Position numbers and translations under genes: made by a program. The notes below the pieces were generated by a model. It was not told the origin of the DNA. It worked only from the letters and a program-made list of their open reading frames with translations, and ran no database searches. 64,000 bases of DNA from Thermoplasmata archaeon (GTDB lineage Archaea > Thermoplasmatota > Thermoplasmata > Thermoplasmatales > Thermoplasmataceae), in the NCBI GenBank assembly GCA_021797555.1, contig JAJZZM010000024.1, forward strand, positions 62,618 through 126,617. Reading direction: 5' to 3'. Of this stretch, positions 1 through 8,898 are shown piece by piece. Position 1 is the stretch's first letter. Every line of letters begins with the position of its first letter.

Positions 1-529
1 AATAATTATCATCATTATTATTTATTTCATTGAATATGCCATAGGCAAGAAGACTTTCCTTTCCGCTGGAAGACATTATTATAACCTTTTTATTATCTAT
101 ATTGTTTTTATAATCATCGTTATAATTATATTTGCATACAAGCTCTGTTATTCCATTAGCATTGTATTCGGTTATATCATCTTCATTTGGTATGTATTCG
201 TCTTTTATAAAATCATATCTTCTGTTTATTATTTTATTTATGAAAACTTCGTGTGCATTTATTTTCATAAATTTTTTAATTATATCCTTATCATTTTCAG
301 AAACAGGATAATTAAGCGTTAATTTTCTTGCAAAATATGTAAAATTTATTACAGGCATTGTTAAAATAAGACCTGCCATATTTTCATTAACATTGATTTC
401 ATCATTGTATGTAAAAATTAACTTAAAATTATAGTCATCCATTTTTATATTTCCTGTTATGTGATTTCTCTCTATTTTATCTATACTTACCTCAATGTTT
501 CCGAATGAAATTATTTTATCGATATACAT
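1..529 (-). CDS. PP-loop ATPase-fold protein, MurL-like, 5' part only (cut by window edge)
   Basis: The reading frame opens at the ATG at 529 and runs off the window at base 1, giving about 176 residues. The first ~110 residues are mixed strand and helix and resemble the N-terminal region of MurL-type epimerases (an LxxxMPVINFTYFA-like strand, then an NxxEVFINKI-like helix). Near residue 153 there is SSSGKESLLAYG, a PP-loop of the SGGKDS type that binds ATP and forms an adenylate. MurL epimerises the terminal L-Glu of UDP-MurNAc-L-Ala-L-Glu; this organism should have no murein, so the substrate must differ. The start overlaps the stop of the DUF1611 gene by one base (TAATG), so the two are co-translated. 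The family call is inference from a partial protein. Confidence 0.55.
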   Translation of the reverse strand, partial: MYIDKIISFGNIEVSIDKIERNHITGNIKMDDYNFKLIFTYNDEINVNENMAGLILTMPVINFTYFARKLTLNYPVSENDKDIIKKFMKINAHEVFINKIINRRYDFIKDEYIPNEDDITEYNANGITELVCKYNYNDDYKNNIDNKKVIIMSSSGKESLLAYGIFNEINNNDDNY

Positions 530-1557
530 TATAAATCAACTATTACATCTGTAATTTTTTCAAATTCCTCCAGTGGATCAAATACAGGCATATTATATTT
601 ACTTTCAAGTTTTTCTTTTTCTGCATTTATTTCATTGCTCTTCATGTTTTCGGTATTTAATGATATGGCTATAACTTTTTTATTTGATACAAGCTCTAAG
701 ACTTTTATATATTTATCCAACGGTTCTATAGGATATTCTGGGAATCCATCATAAAATTTTCTTTTAGGTGCATGCTGCAGTATTATGGCATCAGGCCTCA
801 TTGCACCTATAATTTCAAAGCCCCCCGGATACGCAGGGTGAAGTATAGATCCTTGGCCTTCAAGGAACATATATTCCGGCCTTTCTTCCTGCCACGCCTT
901 ATAAGTTATGTATTCCAGAGAACCCGCAACAAAATCGTTTATTATTGAATCCATAACTACAGTATATTTAAATCCCTGCATCCATGATGTTTGCCCGGTG
1001 CCTATTAACTCAGACCTTTTGCCAATATCATTCATGGCCCTGTTTAAATAAACTGCTGTTGTCCTTTTTCCTATTGCACTGTCAGTCCCTAGAACAGCTA
1101 TTTTCTTTGATTTTACTTCCTCAATTTTACCTGTAAATGAATATTCATATTTACTGAACATTTTTCTAACATCTGTTATTTTCACGCCATATATTTTTGC
1201 AAGTTTGGCGAATTCTGGGTCATCGCTTATATACTGGTGTAATCCGTTTACTATATTCATTCCTGCAGTTATGGCATCCGAAACATATTTCCTGTATTCT
1301 AATGGTAAATATCCGCCATCTGTTGCAACGCCTATTATAAAAGTTTCGCACCCAAGGTTTTTTGCCTCTGTTACGTTTTTTACAATTTTTATTCCCCTTT
1401 CCTTGCCCATTAAAACATGGCCAGCATCCATGCCATAATACCTTGAATCTATAACTGCAACTATATCATAACGCTTGCTATACCTTACAAGGCCATTGGC
1501 TGTTTTACCATAGGTTGTTGCAAAGACACCCTCTGATAATATTACTGCCTTTTCCAT
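529..1557 (-). CDS. DUF1611 family P-loop protein (DgcN-like)
   Basis: 342 residues, full length for DUF1611. The N-terminal half (1-145) is a Rossmann-like domain. The C-terminal half opens with a P-loop, GTDSAIGKRTT at 157-167, followed by GTGQTSWMQG and the EGQGSILHPAYPGG signature of the family near 233-247. In bacteria the DUF1611 protein DgcN has been assigned a role in D-glutamate N-acylation, and DUF1611 genes often neighbour dipeptide epimerases. Here it overlaps the upstream PLP-enzyme gene by 16 bases and abuts a MurL-like gene, so one operon is likely. The substrate is unknown; a link to acidic D-amino acids or glutamyl peptides is inference. Confidence 0.85.
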   Translation of the reverse strand: MEKAVILSEGVFATTYGKTANGLVRYSKRYDIVAVIDSRYYGMDAGHVLMGKERGIKIVKNVTEAKNLGCETFIIGVATDGGYLPLEYRKYVSDAITAGMNIVNGLHQYISDDPEFAKLAKIYGVKITDVRKMFSKYEYSFTGKIEEVKSKKIAVLGTDSAIGKRTTAVYLNRAMNDIGKRSELIGTGQTSWMQGFKYTVVMDSIINDFVAGSLEYITYKAWQEERPEYMFLEGQGSILHPAYPGGFEIIGAMRPDAIILQHAPKRKFYDGFPEYPIEPLDKYIKVLELVSNKKVIAISLNTENMKSNEINAEKEKLESKYNMPVFDPLEEFEKITDVIVDL

Positions 1558-2501
1558 TTTTTGTCACTTCCTGTTAAAACAACCACACATGTTTCATTAT
1601 CTACAATTCTTAAAGCTGCAGCAGCTGCACTGGCTGACGCTGGCAGTACGGGCAAATTATCATATTTTTTAAAGCCTTCGGATAAACTATACATCTCATC
1701 ATCGGTAACATAAACTGCTTTCCCATTGGTTTTATATAAAACATTTAATGCATTCTGCCCATCAAATGATTTATACGATATTAATGGTTCATTTATTTCT
1801 GTTTCACTTATATTTTCAGGGTTAAGATCATGAAGTTTTCTATAACCATTTAAAAATGAATAGATTACAGGATTTCCATTTAATGTGCTTGCTGCAATAA
1901 ATTCCGGTATTTTATTTACTTTATTATTTTTATAAAGATTATAAAAACCCTTATAAATACCATATAAAGTTGTACCATTGCCTACTGGAACAGATACATA
2001 ATCAGGAACATATGATAACTGACTATATATTTCATATGCAATTTGACTATAGCCATTTATATCTATCTCATTATTTTTCGACCCGGGACTTGCATCATAC
2101 CAGTTGTTTTTATCAGACAAATCACGCATATATTCAACCATTTCCTCATATTTTAAAGGCTTTTCAATAATATCAGCATTATATCTTTTTATTTCATTAT
2201 ATCTAATATTAGAATAATCAGATGGAATTCCTATTATGGCCTTTATTCCATATTTCTCAGCATAATATGCTATCGAAGCACCATAATTGCCACACGTTGC
2301 AACGGATATTTTATCATACCCATTAGAAATAGCATTCAAAACGTGTTTTTTTGATATGCGGTCCTTCTGTGTGCCTGTTGGGTTAACACCTTCCCACTTT
2401 AAAAATATATTCTCTCTATTTAAAAAACCGCCTATATCAAAGTCCCTTATTAATGGACTACCCGGTGGCTTATCATCTTCTATATTTGTTTCCATTTCCA
2501 T
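1542..2501 (-). CDS. Threonine synthase-like PLP enzyme (fold type II)
   Basis: 319 residues, shorter than authentic ThrC. It has the family's PLP lysine in NPTGTQKDR (K46, cf. NPTGSFKDR in ThrC), the CGNYGAS asparagine loop, a glycine-rich phosphate-binding loop PVGNGTT, and a TGS near the C terminus. The enzyme therefore does PLP chemistry on an amino acid, as a beta/gamma-replacement enzyme, ammonia-lyase or racemase. It is the first gene of a three-gene operon with DUF1611 and the MurL-like protein. An AT-rich TATA-like stretch lies in the 54 bases upstream. Its company argues against a simple housekeeping threonine synthase, but the exact reaction cannot be read from the sequence. Two near-adjacent ATGs (codons 1 and 3) are both possible starts. 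Confidence 0.8.
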   Translation of the reverse strand: MEMETNIEDDKPPGSPLIRDFDIGGFLNRENIFLKWEGVNPTGTQKDRISKKHVLNAISNGYDKISVATCGNYGASIAYYAEKYGIKAIIGIPSDYSNIRYNEIKRYNADIIEKPLKYEEMVEYMRDLSDKNNWYDASPGSKNNEIDINGYSQIAYEIYSQLSYVPDYVSVPVGNGTTLYGIYKGFYNLYKNNKVNKIPEFIAASTLNGNPVIYSFLNGYRKLHDLNPENISETEINEPLISYKSFDGQNALNVLYKTNGKAVYVTDDEMYSLSEGFKKYDNLPVLPASASAAAAALRIVDNETCVVVLTGSDKKWKRQ

Positions 2502-2555
2502 TTTATTTCATATTTTATAATTTAAATTTATATTTAAAGTTTTAGTGTTTATATA

Positions 2556-3323
2556 TTAAATTTTTATGATTTCAAGTCCATTTGAATCTGCAATTTCATT
2601 TATAAAAACCTTAACTCTGGATTTTGTTCCATGGTTATCCATTAAAAAACCTTTACATTTATATGTTTTATCAACAGCATTTATTATTTCATATTTTTCT
2701 ATAAATTCATGGACATATTTCGGAATTATGTGGCCTATGTTTATATCATTTTTAAAGAAATATTCACTTATTTTGGGTGCATAGTGGCCACCGCCAACAC
2801 CGATAAAGTTATCATAATTTTTAATATTGCTGCCGATTATTGAATGCGCCATTAAATCCAGTATATCATTTTTATTCCACTCATTTTCTGTTGTTCCTAT
2901 TTCAATAAAATATGATGGTTTTTCCAGATAAGGGCCATGGTGTGTTGCCTCGAATGTAATTTCAAAATAATTATCATTATAATTGTTTTTTATATATCTT
3001 AAGGAAGAACTCATCCTTTCAGGGTCAGAGCAAACAATCCTATTGTCATAGCCACCCAATTCAGCCTTCCTGAAATTGCCTATGGCATGAACCGTTAAGG
3101 ATTTAATATCCGCAGATGATGAATGCTTTGATAAAAATATTACAGAGTTTATGTCATCATTTAAATTTAAATCCGTATATATATGCATTGTATCTATAAA
3201 TCTTAATTTATAATCTTTATAACTGTATTCATTATTTATTTCATCAAAATCATATATCTCAAGTAATTTATTTGCCATATTCATGCTTGCTTTATCCTTT
3301 TTCGATGCTATGATTAAAATCAT
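2556..3323 (-). CDS. dtdA: D-aminoacyl-tRNA deacylase (archaeal/GEK1 type)
   Basis: 255 residues, typical length. Recognised by THHGPYLEKPSYFIEIGTTE (about 128-147) and VGGGHYAPK (about 177-185), the two conserved histidine blocks of DtdA, which binds zinc. It hydrolyses D-aminoacyl-tRNA to free tRNA and D-amino acid and so protects translation. It lies 54 bases upstream of, and on the same strand as, the PLP/DUF1611/MurL-like operon, which strengthens a D-amino-acid theme for the locus. The start is the first ATG; an AT-rich region with TATA-like sequence lies just upstream. Confidence 0.93.
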   Translation of the reverse strand: MILIIASKKDKASMNMANKLLEIYDFDEINNEYSYKDYKLRFIDTMHIYTDLNLNDDINSVIFLSKHSSSADIKSLTVHAIGNFRKAELGGYDNRIVCSDPERMSSSLRYIKNNYNDNYFEITFEATHHGPYLEKPSYFIEIGTTENEWNKNDILDLMAHSIIGSNIKNYDNFIGVGGGHYAPKISEYFFKNDINIGHIIPKYVHEFIEKYEIINAVDKTYKCKGFLMDNHGTKSRVKVFINEIADSNGLEIIKI

Positions 3324-3393
3324 TATAATATATTAAAGAATATAATATAATTTTAATTATTACTTTTCATTAATATAATTTTTATATGAAAGA

Positions 3394-3404
3394 TTTAAAT
3401 ATTT
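3394..3404 (+). promoter_or_regulatory. TATA box of the surface-protein gene
   Basis: TTTAAATATTT is centred about 25 bases before the ATG at 3423, the spacing expected for a leaderless archaeal transcript. There is no Shine-Dalgarno between the two. Confidence 0.6.
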
Positions 3405-3422
3405 TAATTTATATGCTCTTCT

Positions 3423-4724
3423 ATGAAATATAAATTAATAATTTCTGTGATGGTAGTAGTAATAATGGTAATGTCAATGATGATGGTACTGCCTGTTAAT
3501 GGCAATAACACAAATAATGCACCAAATGCAAGTATGTCGTCGTCAATAAATAGCACCATATACGGGCATTTTAAAGCGGAAAATAATTTTGGTGCAAAAC
3601 TAACATATAATAGTACAACAGGTATGATATCAGGCCAGTACATGCATGCAAATTTTAAAAATGGGGTTTTCACAAATTTAACTTATAACTTGACATCAAC
3701 AATGCTCATAAGTAAAATGTATGCAAATGGTACATCTGTTAGTTTATCTTCTTTTATTAATAAACATCTGTTAATAAATAATAATTCATATGCTATAGGC
3801 AATATGTTTATGTACATGAATAGCACGTCATTCTTTGTTTTGCATAATAATCCTACAATAGAAACAAATATGGCAGTCCATGATGGGGAAATACACATAT
3901 ATCTGCCATCATCTGCAAAGATATACAGTACAACAAACAATACACAGGTAAGTGCATCCGCAAATGCAAATTTCAACGCACAGTTAAAATCAACCATGTT
4001 CGGTGAAGTTTCAACATCAACAAATTTGATGCTTAATTTCAACAATACAATAAATGCTGGCAGGCAAATGATAATGATTGACAATAATGGAACCGTAGCA
4101 ATGGTCTTTGTGCATAACGGCAACTTTATGGTTAAAAATAATATAATAACAGTATATTCAAAAAGTATAGCAATGGTAAATATAGTTGCACCACCTGGAT
4201 TACAGAAAATGCCAGATAATGCAACAGTAATACATAATATATTTAATGGCAGAATATCATCTGAAATAGCCTTAAATTTAGTTAATGGAACAAAAACAAA
4301 CTCAACAATAAATTATAATTCTTCAATAGTATTAAAATATGTACATAGTACAAAAACAACAGATACATTTGATGTAAATTCAAGTGCACATCATTCAACA
4401 ATAGTATCAATATTTATAGGTAAAAATGTAACAAAGGATACAGGCCATGCATATGTTAAATTTGATGGGTCTACAATAACATATGTTTCATTAAGTAAGT
4501 TAGTAAATGAAACAAGCACAAGTAAAGCCTATTATTCTGATGTAAATACAAGTTCTGGAATGTATGTATTTGTATATGTCCCACATTTCTCAAATCATAC
4601 AATTGAGGTATCAAATGCACAATATCCTATAACTAACCTGACAGAATACTATGTGATAGGCGGTGTAATAGCAGTAATAGCAATAGCAGGCATAGCCGCA
4701 ATAATTATAAAGAAAAGAAAATAA
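3423..4724 (+). CDS. Secreted, membrane-anchored cell-surface protein, unknown function
   Basis: 433 residues. Residues 1-25 form a signal peptide (positive start, methionine/valine-rich core). Residues about 409-428 form one C-terminal transmembrane helix followed by KKRK, so the bulk (about 30-405) faces outside. The ectodomain is rich in Asn, Ser and Thr with many N-x-S/T sequons, suggesting heavy N-glycosylation as in other Thermoplasmatales surface proteins. No catalytic motif or known fold is evident. It may be an S-layer-like or adhesion protein. A leaderless promoter lies directly upstream. It is monocistronic, 51 bases before glyA, which has its own TATA box. Confidence 0.85.
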   Translation: MKYKLIISVMVVVIMVMSMMMVLPVNGNNTNNAPNASMSSSINSTIYGHFKAENNFGAKLTYNSTTGMISGQYMHANFKNGVFTNLTYNLTSTMLISKMYANGTSVSLSSFINKHLLINNNSYAIGNMFMYMNSTSFFVLHNNPTIETNMAVHDGEIHIYLPSSAKIYSTTNNTQVSASANANFNAQLKSTMFGEVSTSTNLMLNFNNTINAGRQMIMIDNNGTVAMVFVHNGNFMVKNNIITVYSKSIAMVNIVAPPGLQKMPDNATVIHNIFNGRISSEIALNLVNGTKTNSTINYNSSIVLKYVHSTKTTDTFDVNSSAHHSTIVSIFIGKNVTKDTGHAYVKFDGSTITYVSLSKLVNETSTSKAYYSDVNTSSGMYVFVYVPHFSNHTIEVSNAQYPITNLTEYYVIGGVIAVIAIAGIAAIIIKKRK

Positions 4725-4744
4725 ATTATTTTTTTAATGTAAAA

Positions 4745-4754
4745 TTAAATATAC
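4745..4754 (+). promoter_or_regulatory. TATA box of glyA
   Basis: TTAAATATAC is centred about 27 bases before the glyA ATG at 4776, so the mRNA is probably leaderless. Confidence 0.55.
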
Positions 4755-4775
4755 TTTTTTATATTATCTTATTTA

Positions 4776-6077
4776 ATGTTGAATAGAACCGATGAATTTT
4801 TAGAAGATGCATTGTATATAAGGGATTTAGCAAAAAAGCATAATAAATTTTTTGAAGAAAGCATTCCACTTATAGCTTCAGAAAATATAATGAGTCCAAT
4901 GGCAATGGAAATGTTGTTAACAGATTTCGGCTTTAGGTATGCCGAGGGATTACCTCATAAAAGATATTACCAGGGCAATTACTATGTTGATTTATTAGAG
5001 GATAGGGTAATAGATTTGGGACGTGCTTTATTTAATTCAAAATATATAGACCCGAGGCCATTATCAGGCACAAACGCAAATATGGGTGTTTTATATGCAT
5101 TTACAAAACCAGGAGATTTAATCTCAACTCCGGCTTTATCAGGTGGCGGACATATAAGTTCAGCATCATTCGGTGCAGTTGGCTTTAGGGGGTTAAAAAC
5201 AGTAAATTATCCATTTAATGTGGATGAAATGAATATTGATATAGACGGTACAATAAAAGTTATAAGGGAAAATAAGCCAAAAATATGCTGGTTCGGTCAG
5301 TCTGTATTTTTATTTCCGACGCCATTAAAGGAATTAAATGATGTTTTTAATGAAGTTAACTGTAAAGTAGTTTATGACGCTGCACACGTTCTTGGCCTAA
5401 TAGCAGGAAAGCAATTCCAGGACCCTTTAAGGGAGGGTGCAGAAATATTAACAGGAAGCACACATAAAACATTGCCGGGGCCGCAGCATGGAATAATTGT
5501 AGGCAATGGAAGTGAAGAAGACTGGAAGAAGGTTCAGAGGGGTATATTCCCAGGTACTTTAAGCAATCATCATATAAACGCAATGGCAGCTTTGGGCATA
5601 ACTATGTCAGAGCATTTGGAATTCGGTGAATCCTATGCAAAACAGATAATAAAAAATGCACGGCTTTTAGGTGAGGAATTGAACAAATACGGATTTAAGG
5701 TTTTAGGAGAAAAGAATGGTTTTACAAAGTCACACACATTGGCTGTGGATGTTTCAGAGAACGGAGGTGGCAAATACGTTGCAGAAACACTGGAAAAATG
5801 CAATATTATAATAAATAAAAACCTTTTGCCCTACGATAACAATAAAAAATCAATGAACCCGAGTGGTATAAGATTAGGAACACAGGAAGTAACGAGAATA
5901 GGATTTAAGGAGCAGGACATAAAATATTTAGCGGAGCTTATAAATGATGCAGTGATAAAACACAGGGATACAAACTCTGTAAAGGATGATGTAATAGAAT
6001 TTAAATCGCAGTTTAATGAAATAAAGTACTGCTTTGGAAAATATAAGCCATACCAATATGTTGAAATTTTTAAATAA
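4776..6077 (+). CDS. glyA: Serine hydroxymethyltransferase
   Basis: 433 residues, full length. A PLP enzyme that interconverts serine and glycine, loading the one-carbon unit onto a pterin carrier. Visible landmarks: IPLIASENIMS near the N terminus, YYQGNYYVD, the cofactor aspartate in VVYDAAHVLG (about 198-207), and the Schiff-base lysine K231 in TGSTHKTLPGPQHG. The C-terminal ends match the family (RLGTQEVTRIGF). The transcript is likely leaderless. The next gene, cydA, is 108 bases downstream with its own promoter, so glyA probably stands alone. Confidence 0.96.
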   Translation: MLNRTDEFLEDALYIRDLAKKHNKFFEESIPLIASENIMSPMAMEMLLTDFGFRYAEGLPHKRYYQGNYYVDLLEDRVIDLGRALFNSKYIDPRPLSGTNANMGVLYAFTKPGDLISTPALSGGGHISSASFGAVGFRGLKTVNYPFNVDEMNIDIDGTIKVIRENKPKICWFGQSVFLFPTPLKELNDVFNEVNCKVVYDAAHVLGLIAGKQFQDPLREGAEILTGSTHKTLPGPQHGIIVGNGSEEDWKKVQRGIFPGTLSNHHINAMAALGITMSEHLEFGESYAKQIIKNARLLGEELNKYGFKVLGEKNGFTKSHTLAVDVSENGGGKYVAETLEKCNIIINKNLLPYDNNKKSMNPSGIRLGTQEVTRIGFKEQDIKYLAELINDAVIKHRDTNSVKDDVIEFKSQFNEIKYCFGKYKPYQYVEIFK

Positions 6078-6091
6078 ATTTATATTATAAA

Positions 6092-6125
6092 TGATTAAAA
6101 ATTCACAAATATGTATTCTTAATCA
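6092..6125. promoter_or_regulatory. Inverted repeat upstream of the cytochrome bd promoter
   Basis: TGATTAA (6092-6098) and TTAATCA (6119-6125) are perfect 7-base inverted half-sites separated by 20 bases. They end about 25 bases before the likely TATA element (TTATATATTA, 6151-6160) of cydA. This could be an operator for oxygen or redox control, but the DNA is very AT-rich and chance is possible. Confidence 0.3.
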
Positions 6126-6185
6126 CAAAAAAAAGTTTTTTGAATAAAACTTATATATTATCTTGTATTAATGAATTGATTAAAC

Positions 6186-7673
6186 ATGTTCATATCATAT
6201 CCAAATTGGGATGCAGCAATGTTTGCATATACTATTTCATCGCATATATTGCTGGTAACTCTGAGTATGGGTCTTGCAATAACCATAACAATAGCGGAAT
6301 TCCTTGCGCTTAAAAAGAAAGATAAATATTACGACACATTAGCATATAAATTATCAAAGGCATTGGTTATATTCTTTGCTGTGGGAACTGCTTCAGGGAC
6401 TATAATGGCGATGGAGTTGTTTTTGTTCTGGCCGGCTTTTATGAAGTTAGTTGGTGAGGTATCCATAGGACCATTCTATGTGGAGGTCTTTTCATTCCTG
6501 TTAGAGGCAATAGCATTGCCTATGTACGTTTACTTCTGGAAAGATTTTAAAAACAGATGGGAGCATTGGGGATTATCACTTGCAGTTACGGTAGGTACAT
6601 ATTTATCTGCATTTACAGTAACTGAAATTAATGCATGGATGAACACACCAAATGGCTTTAATATAAAAGCCTATCTTTTATCTGGAGGCACAAAAGTAAT
6701 AGATGTTAATCCACTTGCACCATTTTTAACACCATCAACAGCTGCAGAAGAATTACATATGTCAGGTGCTATTTATTATGCAGGTTTATCATTTATTTTA
6801 GGTTATTTCATATACAAATACTTAAAAACAAAAAATATGGATGAAAAAATGATAGACAGAAGGGCAATAAATATAGCTTCTGTATTCTTAATATTTGATA
6901 TAATATATCAGGGCATAACGGGTTCAAATGAATTAACAACATTACTGGCCATAGAGCCTATAAAATATTCAGCCATGGAGCTTGATTTATACCCTGTGAC
7001 ATATGGTGCTCCAGAGCATATATTCGGCATACTGATAAATCATCATCTTGCATATTATGTTAATTTGCCGTTAGCGCAATCGTTATTAGCTTATCCATTT
7101 ACATTTGGCCATGGTGCTATACCGGGGTTAGTTCCATTAACAACATACCATGGCGTAACCAATTACAGTGTATGGCCTCCATCAATAATACATGACACCC
7201 TTGATTTAATGGTAGGTTTCGGAGTGCTAATGGGGTTCTACTGGTTATATGTAGTTATACAGTACTTCAGGAAGAAGGACCCATTAAGTGATAAGAAAAC
7301 ATTAATAGCTGGCATATTCTTTGCAGCAATGGGTATATTTACAATGGAAGATGGCTGGTACACAGCAGAGGTAGGAAGAGTACCATTTATAATAAAATCA
7401 GCGTTCCCCGGTGGCATTGTTCTAGACGGCAAAGCATATTATGGTACAATGACAATAGCGCAGGCTGCTTCCCATTCTCCTGTTGTATTCCCCATAGGAA
7501 TAGCAATAATATTCTTCTATCTTATCGCATTCCCGTTAACATTCTATTACGCAGGAAAGGTTATGAGGGTATCTAAGACAGAGGAAGACCTGAAAATTGG
7601 GGAAGATGATATTAAAATGGAAGAAGAGAGAAAGAATAGAAAAACTAACCCGGCAAAGGCAGGCATGAGGTGA
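6186..7673 (+). CDS. cydA: Cytochrome bd-type quinol oxidase subunit I
   Basis: 495 residues, strongly hydrophobic, about nine transmembrane helices. Subunit I carries the haems and the quinol site of a terminal oxidase that reduces O2 to water. Landmarks: H20 in ISSHILL (cf. H19 of E. coli CydA), E100 and E107 in FYVEVFSFLLEAIA (proton-channel glutamates), H191 (cf. H186), and DGWYTAEVGRVPF, equivalent to the GWxxxExGRxPW motif. The Q-loop is short, as in archaeal cyanide-insensitive-type oxidases. The C-terminal 30 residues are charged and cytoplasmic. Overlap or near-overlap with the next gene shows they form one complex and one transcript. Confidence 0.93.
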   Translation: MFISYPNWDAAMFAYTISSHILLVTLSMGLAITITIAEFLALKKKDKYYDTLAYKLSKALVIFFAVGTASGTIMAMELFLFWPAFMKLVGEVSIGPFYVEVFSFLLEAIALPMYVYFWKDFKNRWEHWGLSLAVTVGTYLSAFTVTEINAWMNTPNGFNIKAYLLSGGTKVIDVNPLAPFLTPSTAAEELHMSGAIYYAGLSFILGYFIYKYLKTKNMDEKMIDRRAINIASVFLIFDIIYQGITGSNELTTLLAIEPIKYSAMELDLYPVTYGAPEHIFGILINHHLAYYVNLPLAQSLLAYPFTFGHGAIPGLVPLTTYHGVTNYSVWPPSIIHDTLDLMVGFGVLMGFYWLYVVIQYFRKKDPLSDKKTLIAGIFFAAMGIFTMEDGWYTAEVGRVPFIIKSAFPGGIVLDGKAYYGTMTIAQAASHSPVVFPIGIAIIFFYLIAFPLTFYYAGKVMRVSKTEEDLKIGEDDIKMEEERKNRKTNPAKAGMR

Positions 7674-7678
7674 TAAAA

Positions 7679-8758
7679 ATGGATCTAATATTTTCTATAC
7701 ACATTGACGTTTTATTTTTAATAATAATAATAGCTTCTATGGTAACAATGTTCTCAACAGAACTAATGGCAACAGTTCCAATGCTTACAAAATATAAAAA
7801 TCCAACGGTAAGGGAAAGTCTATTAAAATATGTTGTCCCTGTCTGGGAGGTTGTTGGTACATTCATCGTATTGTGGTTGGTAGATATGGAAACTGTTATA
7901 CCTTCATTAATGCCTGCAATTTCATATACACTATTCCCATTATTCGCAGTATTTATATTCTTCCTGTTAATGAGGAATACCATTATAATATACGCAGAAT
8001 TTATATGGCACGATAATAAATACTTTGATGAAAGGAAATTATATTATATTTACAGTATATCAACATTTATAATGGGTTTAATGGCATTATCAATATTAGC
8101 AGCAATAACAAGTGGATATGGATTTTATTCATATGGTTATGGTAAATATTCGACAGTACCCTATTTAAATAGCTATGCAAACTATTCAGTATTTTATTCT
8201 CACATACAGGTAATAGGCTTTATACTGGGTGCACTGATAATATCTGCCGGTATAGGCCGTGTTTTCTATAGAATATCAAATATAGAAAATAAAGTTGATA
8301 GATTCCTCCCATTGATACTGGTAGCAATAGGTTTAGCAATATTTATGCCATCCTACTATTATCTATCATTGAAAGACTATATGGTAAATTCAGATTATAT
8401 AATAGTACCAATAATATTGGCATTACTAATACCTGTATTATATGCATTTAAGAAGACAACATATCTTGCATCATATAAACCATTTGTAATAATATTGATG
8501 ATGATATCAATAACATTCATAGAATTAAGGGAATATCCATATGTATTTGGTTATTCAAATAATATAGCATATATACCATCAATAATTACAGATGGGCCAA
8601 TGCAACATCTTGATTTAATCATAGATATAATAGGAGGCACATGGTTAATATTAATGATGATATATTATGCATTTGTATCAAATCACAGAATATCAAAATT
8701 AATACCGCCAGAAATGAATAAAAACACAGCTGATAAAAAAACAGGGAAAACAAATTAA
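7679..8758 (+). CDS. cydB: Cytochrome bd-type oxidase subunit II (CydB-like)
   Basis: 359 residues from the ATG at 7679; very hydrophobic, about eight to nine helices, similar in size to CydB. Recognised from position and from WEVVGTFIVLWLVDMETVIP near residue 60, resembling the CydB first-helix region; overall divergence is high, as usual for archaeal subunit II. I prefer the ATG at 7679 because AGGTGA at 7668-7673 is a good Shine-Dalgarno five bases before it; a GTG at 7670 would overlap that signal. Translation is coupled to cydA. No haem ligands are expected in this subunit. No cydX-like small ORF or CydDC exporter is seen nearby. Confidence 0.82.
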   Translation: MDLIFSIHIDVLFLIIIIASMVTMFSTELMATVPMLTKYKNPTVRESLLKYVVPVWEVVGTFIVLWLVDMETVIPSLMPAISYTLFPLFAVFIFFLLMRNTIIIYAEFIWHDNKYFDERKLYYIYSISTFIMGLMALSILAAITSGYGFYSYGYGKYSTVPYLNSYANYSVFYSHIQVIGFILGALIISAGIGRVFYRISNIENKVDRFLPLILVAIGLAIFMPSYYYLSLKDYMVNSDYIIVPIILALLIPVLYAFKKTTYLASYKPFVIILMMISITFIELREYPYVFGYSNNIAYIPSIITDGPMQHLDLIIDIIGGTWLILMMIYYAFVSNHRISKLIPPEMNKNTADKKTGKTN

Positions 8759-8780
8759 ATATTTTATATTTTATTTAATA

Positions 8781-8795
8781 AAAAATTAAATACAT
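8781..8795 (+). promoter_or_regulatory. Promoter region of tRNA-Pro and sRNA
   Basis: AAAATTAAATACATT forms a TATA-like element centred about 27 bases before the mature tRNA 5' end at 8816. Confidence 0.5.
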
Positions 8796-8815
8796 TCTTG
8801 TTATATAGATTTAAA

Positions 8816-8888
8816 GGGGCTGTGGGGTAGCTTGGTATCCTACGGGCTTTGGGAGCCTGAGACCCCGATTCAAATTCGGGCAGCCCCA
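8816..8888 (+). tRNA. tRNA-Pro (anticodon TGG)
   Basis: 73 bases with a full cloverleaf. Acceptor GGGGCTG (8816-8822) pairs with CAGCCCC (8881-8887), discriminator A at 8888. Anticodon stem CGGGC/GCCTG (8843-8847, 8855-8859) has loop TTTGGGA and anticodon TGG at 8850-8852. T stem CCCGA/TCGGG (8864-8868, 8876-8880) has loop TTCAAAT. No intron, and CCA is not encoded. UGG can read all proline codons by wobble. The tRNA is followed 12 bases later by a C/D box sRNA, so the two are probably made from one precursor. Confidence 0.97.
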
Positions 8889-8898
8889 TATAATTTAA

